From JBNKVT01 sp050299335 (GTDB taxonomy: Bacteria > Pseudomonadota > Alphaproteobacteria > Rhodobacterales > Rhodobacteraceae), in NCBI GenBank assembly GCA_050299335.1, contig JBNKVT010000014.1, positions 1-64,000 on the forward strand: a stretch of DNA of 64,000 nt, read 5' to 3'. Position numbers and translations under genes: made by a program. Numbering within the stretch: position 1 is the stretch's first letter; every line of letters starts with the position of its first letter. The notes beneath the pieces are model-generated. The model searched no databases and was not told the DNA's origin. It was given only the letters and a program-made list of their open reading frames with translations. This document shows positions 60,070 to 64,000 of the stretch, one piece after another.

Positions 60070-61002
60070 TCAAGAGCCCGATCCACAGCCCGCGCGGCGG
60101 GCATTTCGGTCGATCGCCTCGATGATCTGCGCCTGAAAACACTCCGGCAGGTCGTGGCCCATGCCGTCGACCAGCAGGAGGTCTGCGCCGGGGATCGCCG
60201 CTGCGGTGTCCTCGCCGCAGGCTGGCAAGATGAGCGGATCGTCGGTCCCGTGCACGACCAGCGTCGGGACCTTGATCGTCTTCAATTGCGCTCGTCGGTC
60301 GCCCGCCGTGGCCATCGCAGCGAGCTGCCGTGATGCGCCTTGCGGATCATGGGCGCGCTCCACCTCCTCGCGCACCAGCGCCGCATGGGCCGTCTCGTCA
60401 AAGGCGGCACCGGTGCCCGCGATCCGGCGGGCAAAGGCAAGGCTGTGCGACACGAACCCATCGGGGTCGGTTGCGGGATCGGGTTTCGGGCCGGTCATCA
60501 GCGCCATCACCCCCGGGTCGGCCTGGGGAAGCGCGGGGTTGCCCGTGCTTGACATGATCGAGGTCAGCGAGAGCACCCTTTGCGGATAGCCCGAGGCGAG
60601 AGTTTGCGCGATCATGCCGCCCATGGACCGCCCGACGACATGGGCCCGGTCGATGGACAACGCATCCAGCAAGGCCACGGCATCCGCGGTCAGATCACCC
60701 AGCGTGTATGGCACCTCTGGCCGCTCTCCGGCCATGAGGGCCGCAACCAGGGCACCGAAATCGGGGACGGGGGCCGCGTCGAGATGGGTCGACAACCCGG
60801 CGTCGCGGTTGTCGTAGCGGATCACCCGATAGCCCCGCGCCGCCAGGGCGGCGCAAAACCTGTCCGTCCAGCGGATCATATGGGTGCCGAGGCCGGAGAC
60901 GAGCAGGATCGGGTCATGGTCCTCGGCACCGAAGCAGTCATAAGCCAGTTCGATTCCGTTGGCCCGGGTGGTCCGGGTCGTTTCGGGACGGTGGGTGGAC
61001 AT
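60070..61002 (-). CDS. Alpha/beta-fold hydrolase
   Basis: A 310-residue alpha/beta hydrolase. The nucleophile elbow is GRSMGG (serine about 126), the acid is in VVHGTDDPLI (about 257) and the histidine in DGMGHDLPE (about 287). The ATG at 61000-61002 is chosen for MSTHRPETTR; upstream frame is antisense or Arg-rich. It follows the DUF2239 gene by 13 bases and probably shares its promoter. Substrate unknown. Confidence 0.88.
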   Translation of the reverse strand: MSTHRPETTRTTRANGIELAYDCFGAEDHDPILLVSGLGTHMIRWTDRFCAALAARGYRVIRYDNRDAGLSTHLDAAPVPDFGALVAALMAGERPEVPYTLGDLTADAVALLDALSIDRAHVVGRSMGGMIAQTLASGYPQRVLSLTSIMSSTGNPALPQADPGVMALMTGPKPDPATDPDGFVSHSLAFARRIAGTGAAFDETAHAALVREEVERAHDPQGASRQLAAMATAGDRRAQLKTIKVPTLVVHGTDDPLILPACGEDTAAAIPGADLLLVDGMGHDLPECFQAQIIEAIDRNARRAGCGSGS

Positions 61003-61015
61003 TATGGGTCTCGCT

Positions 61016-61645
61016 TCATCTGGATGGGGGTGGCGTCGGGTTGAAAGCCAGCCGGAGGGCGTAGGACCGGATATCATCCGGCCAATCCGCCATGCAGCGT
61101 TCGAATTCCGGTCTGTCCCCGGCAAAGAGCGCCCGTATCGCTTCCTCATAGCCTGCAAAGTCCCCTGCCATTGCCTGCAGGACATTGTAGGCGGCCTCAT
61201 GCGCCGCATGCTGTCGCGCCTCGGTATCGGGGTGCCGGCGCGCCGCATCAACCAGCCGCCGCAAGGTTGCGGAGGCTCCTCCCCGCTGGGCGGAAAGCCA
61301 GTCCCAATGACGTGGCAGAAGCGTCACTTCACGCGAAACGACCCCCAGCTTCGGGCGGCCTCTTCCCCTGGGCTTTTCCGGCTCGCCGGCGGGACCGGCG
61401 TCGGGCCGGAAGCGGCCCTTGCGGGTCTCGGGCGGTTTTGCCAGGCGCGCGGCGATTTCGGCATCGCTGCCGCGGAGGTCCAGATCCACGATCCGGCCGG
61501 TCGTGTCGTCGAAGACAAGGACCGGCATCGCGGACTGACTTCCGGCGGCGCGTTTCACCGCCAGCGCAACCTCCAGCCGGGGGCCGGCATGCAGGATGTC
61601 ATGGCCATGGAAGGCCGTGCAGGGATCGGAATGGGAATCGGACAT
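61016..61645 (-). CDS. DUF2239-family protein with RHH-like segment
   Basis: A 209-residue DUF2239-family protein. The middle (about 102-136) reads as a ribbon-helix-helix: VVSREVTLLPRHWDWLSAQR followed by GGASATLRRLVDAARR, preceded by a basic RGRGRPKLG. This suggests DNA binding. The promoter region holds two ACCCGGGT palindromes, a likely autoregulatory operator. The family has no assigned function. Confidence 0.85.
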   Translation of the reverse strand: MSDSHSDPCTAFHGHDILHAGPRLEVALAVKRAAGSQSAMPVLVFDDTTGRIVDLDLRGSDAEIAARLAKPPETRKGRFRPDAGPAGEPEKPRGRGRPKLGVVSREVTLLPRHWDWLSAQRGGASATLRRLVDAARRHPDTEARQHAAHEAAYNVLQAMAGDFAGYEEAIRALFAGDRPEFERCMADWPDDIRSYALRLAFNPTPPPSR

Positions 61646-61677
61646 GGGCTCACCGGAAGTGCGACGGTGACGATTTA

Positions 61678-61713
61678 TACCCGGGTTAAAAGATTTGCAA
61701 TACTACCCGGGTA
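61678..61713. promoter_or_regulatory. Double ACCCGGGT palindrome in the DUF2239 promoter
   Basis: Palindromes ACCCGGGT (61679-61686) and TACCCGGGTA (61704-61713) have centres 26 bases apart. On the minus strand a TTGCAA (61700-61695) and TATAAA pair spaced 15 bases lies between and across them, so a bound regulator would block the promoter. Confidence 0.65.
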
Positions 61714-61741
61714 AAAAAATCCGCAAGCCCGCGCGAGGGGT

Positions 61742-62863
61742 CTATCCGGGGGTGATCCTGTAGGCCGCCCCGTCGCCCACCGACAGGAACCAGATCGAGC
61801 CGTCCGGGGCCTCGCGGATGTCGCGGATGCGCGGATAGCGGTCCTGGAACAGGCGTTCGGCTTCGCGCAAGGCATCGCCCGAGCGCTCCAGCCGCGAGAT
61901 CATGTTGAATTTCAGCGAACCGACGAAGAAATCGCCTTGCCAGTCCGGGAACAGCCGCCCCGAATAGATCATCATCCCCGAAGGCGCGATGGAGGGGTCC
62001 CAGTAGTGCAAGGGCTGCTCCATCCCCGGCGCCTCGGTGCCGATGCCGATGCTGCCACCGTCATAATGCCGCCCGTAGGAAATCACCGGCCAGCCGTAAT
62101 TCGCCCCGGCCTCGGGCCGGTTGACCTCGTCGCCGCCCTGAGCGCCGTGTTCGTTGATCCAGAGCACGCCATCGGCATCGAGCGCGGCTCCTTGCGGGTT
62201 GCGGTGGCCGTAGGACCAGATTTCCGGCAGCCAGTCGCCGGACTTGAAGGGATTGTCGGGCGGGATGCTGCCCGTGCGGGTGATGCGGATGACCTTGCCG
62301 TTATGGACCGAGACATCCTGGGCCTTGTCCCGGTCACCGCGCTCGCCGATGGTCAGAAACAGCGTGCCGTCAGGGGCCTCGACGAGGCGGCTGCCGAAAT
62401 GGTGGGTCGAGGCGGTGGGATTGCGCATCGAAAAGATCACCCGCAGATCCTCGAGCGCGGTGCCGTCATCACTCAGCCGCGCCACGGCCATTGCGGTCCC
62501 GGCCCCGCCGCCCCGGGGTTCGGAAAAGGACAGGAAAATCTCGCGGCTTTGGGTGAAATTCCGCGCCACCACGACATCCAGAAGCCCGCCTTGCCCGGCT
62601 GCCGCAACGCGGGGCACGCCGGACACGTCGATGCTCTCGCCCCCTTTCAGATGCAGCAGACGCCCGCCGCGTTCGGTGATCAGAGTGCCGCCGCCGGGCA
62701 GAAAGCCGATGGCCCAGGGCTCGCGCAGGCCCGAGACCATCCTGGTGACCTGAACCGTGCCGCTCTCAACCCGCTCTGTCGTCTGGGCCCGAGCAAGGGG
62801 CGCGGCCAGAATCGTGGCGGTCAGGATCAAAAGCGCGGGAAATCTTGCGGCAAGCCGTTTCAT
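61742..62863 (-). CDS. Secreted PQQ-type sugar dehydrogenase
   Basis: A 373-residue beta-propeller enzyme of the glucose/sorbosone dehydrogenase family (YliI/Asd-like). A signal peptide (about 1-26, ending ARAQ) precedes GLREPWAIGFLPGGGTLITERGG, and the family motifs HHFGSRLVEAPDGTLFLTIGERGD, EIWSYGHRNPQG and GDEVNRPEAGANYGWP are present. It would oxidise aldoses in the periplasm using PQQ. The ATG at 62861-62863 is chosen for the signal peptide. Confidence 0.92.
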   Translation of the reverse strand: MKRLAARFPALLILTATILAAPLARAQTTERVESGTVQVTRMVSGLREPWAIGFLPGGGTLITERGGRLLHLKGGESIDVSGVPRVAAAGQGGLLDVVVARNFTQSREIFLSFSEPRGGGAGTAMAVARLSDDGTALEDLRVIFSMRNPTASTHHFGSRLVEAPDGTLFLTIGERGDRDKAQDVSVHNGKVIRITRTGSIPPDNPFKSGDWLPEIWSYGHRNPQGAALDADGVLWINEHGAQGGDEVNRPEAGANYGWPVISYGRHYDGGSIGIGTEAPGMEQPLHYWDPSIAPSGMMIYSGRLFPDWQGDFFVGSLKFNMISRLERSGDALREAERLFQDRYPRIRDIREAPDGSIWFLSVGDGAAYRITPG

Positions 62864-62942
62864 TGTCCCCTCCGGGCGGGTTATAGGCTTTATCGACCCT
62901 AAACGCCGGGACACGGATCCGGCAAGGCAGCGGAGATCAGGA

Positions 62943-64000
62943 GTGGGTGAACGGGGACTGAATGCGCTGGCCTGGGTGGCGGCCCTTCTGTGCCTGTTGC
63001 CCATCGTCGCCGTCGCCTTCGCCGCCATGAGCGGCACGCTGGACGCCTGGCGGTCGCTGGCCGACACCGTGCTGCCGCGGTTCACGCTGACCACGCTCTA
63101 TCTGGTGTTCATGGTGGCAGCGGGCACCTTCGTCATCGGCACCGGCACCGCCTGGCTGGTCGCCACCTGCCGCTTTCCGGGCGCGAAGCTGCTCGAGGTC
63201 GGCCTCGCCCTGCCACTGGCCTTCCCGGCCTATGTGCTGGCCTATGCCTATACCGATTTCCTCGACCATCCCGGACCCGTGCAGTCGCTGCTGCGCGCGA
63301 TCACCGGCTGGGGTCCGCGCGATTACTGGTTCCCGGAAATCCGCTCGCTGGGCGGCGCGGCGCTGATGCTGATCTTCGTGCTTTACCCTTATGTCTATCT
63401 GCTGGCCCGCGCCGCGTTTCTGCAGCAAAGCGCCGGGGCCTATCTCGCCGCCCGCACCCTGGGGCGGCGACCGTTCCAGGCCTTTCTGAGCGTCTCGCTG
63501 CCCATGGCCCGGCCCGCCATCGCCGGCGGGGTGATCCTGACGGTGATGGAGACCATCGCCGATTTCGGCACCGTGGCGCATTTCGGGGTGCAGACCTTCG
63601 CCACCGGCATCTACCAGACCTGGTTCTCCATGGGCGACCGCGCGGCCTCGGCGCAGCTGGCGCTGTGCCTTCTCGGGGTCGCGCTGATGCTGGCGCTGAT
63701 CGAGCGGGTCCAGAGGGGGGGCGCCAAACGCTACCCGACACGGGGACCGACCGAGCCGATGCCGCCGCAGCCGCTGACCGGCTGGCGCGGTTGGGCCGCG
63801 AGTGCCGCCTGCGCCCTGCCGGTTCTCGTCGGCTTCGTCCTGCCGGTGCTGATCCTCGGCGCGATGGCGGTGCGTTCCGGCCAGACTCCCTTCGCGCCGC
63901 GCTACGCAGGGTTCATCGCCAATTCCCTGACCCTGGCCGCCATTGCCGCGACCCTGACCGTCGCCGCCGCCATCCTGATCGGATTTTCCTCGCGGCTGAA
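62943..64000 (+). CDS. Iron(III)-type ABC transporter permease, truncated at the window edge
   Basis: First about 350 residues of a binding-protein-dependent permease (AfuB/FbpB/ThiP type), cut by the right edge. Multiple helices are present, with the EAA-like loop AARTLGRRPFQAFLSVSLPMARPAIAGG at about 178-205 and a second domain starting near residue 275, fitting a fused two-domain permease. Helix NSLTLAAIAATLTVAAAILIG is the last seen. The GTG at 62943 has GGAG seven bases upstream. Substrate, probably iron, is by similarity. Confidence 0.85.
   Translation, partial: MGERGLNALAWVAALLCLLPIVAVAFAAMSGTLDAWRSLADTVLPRFTLTTLYLVFMVAAGTFVIGTGTAWLVATCRFPGAKLLEVGLALPLAFPAYVLAYAYTDFLDHPGPVQSLLRAITGWGPRDYWFPEIRSLGGAALMLIFVLYPYVYLLARAAFLQQSAGAYLAARTLGRRPFQAFLSVSLPMARPAIAGGVILTVMETIADFGTVAHFGVQTFATGIYQTWFSMGDRAASAQLALCLLGVALMLALIERVQRGGAKRYPTRGPTEPMPPQPLTGWRGWAASAACALPVLVGFVLPVLILGAMAVRSGQTPFAPRYAGFIANSLTLAAIAATLTVAAAILIGFSSRL

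Overview
The window is a high-GC chromosomal segment of an alphaproteobacterium, most likely a member of the Rhodobacteraceae (Rhodobacterales). The evidence is the gene set rather than a marker RNA: a class I lysyl-tRNA synthetase, an Hsp20-DUF1150 pair, purE-purK next to a YdcH-type protein, a PAS_5 protein, a glcDEF set and a BacA/SbmA-type transporter. No rRNA, tRNA, CRISPR array or insertion sequence was seen.

Region 1 (1-21.4 kb) is a type VI secretion system. A long minus-strand operon runs tssA-tssB-tssC-hcp-tssE-tssF-tssG-tagH(fha)-tssJ-tssK-tssL-tssM-tagF, mostly with overlapping or abutting genes, and is cut by the left edge. Just upstream lies a Ser/Thr kinase gene (ppkA, minus strand), and divergent from it is clpV (plus strand) with a sigma70-like promoter. 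Kinase, FHA protein and TagF together suggest post-translational control by threonine phosphorylation. No vgrG, PAAR, PppA phosphatase or obvious effector lies inside the window.

Region 2 (21.4-32.4 kb) is mixed: a small membrane protein, an AT-rich six-helix membrane protein coupled to the end of parE, a broken outer-membrane protein gene, a TerB-like protein, class I lysS, an SbmA/BacA-type transporter and a large beta-helix (pectate-lyase-like) protein.

Region 3 (32.4-43.3 kb) holds a DUF4870-type membrane protein, glycolate oxidase glcDEF, a LysM-rhodanese protein, a repeat-containing spacer with two 74-bp units, capsule-type polysaccharide export genes (kpsM divergent from kpsE-kpsT), purK-purE and a YdcH-like protein.

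Region 4 (43.2-55.2 kb) has a heat-shock Hsp20-DUF1150 operon with a candidate RpoH promoter and ROSE-like leader, a lower-GC patch with a DUF2262-like gene, an NTF2-like protein divergent from an aldo/keto reductase, typA, an XRE regulator, hisN, glnE, a degenerate metallophosphoesterase and a PAS_5 protein.

Region 5 (55.3-64 kb) has the operon yicC-gmk-gamma carbonic anhydrase-RidA, a minus-strand NUDIX-phosphate transporter pair, a DUF2239-alpha/beta hydrolase operon with a striking double palindrome in its promoter, a secreted PQQ-type sugar dehydrogenase, and the start of an iron-type ABC permease that runs off the right edge.
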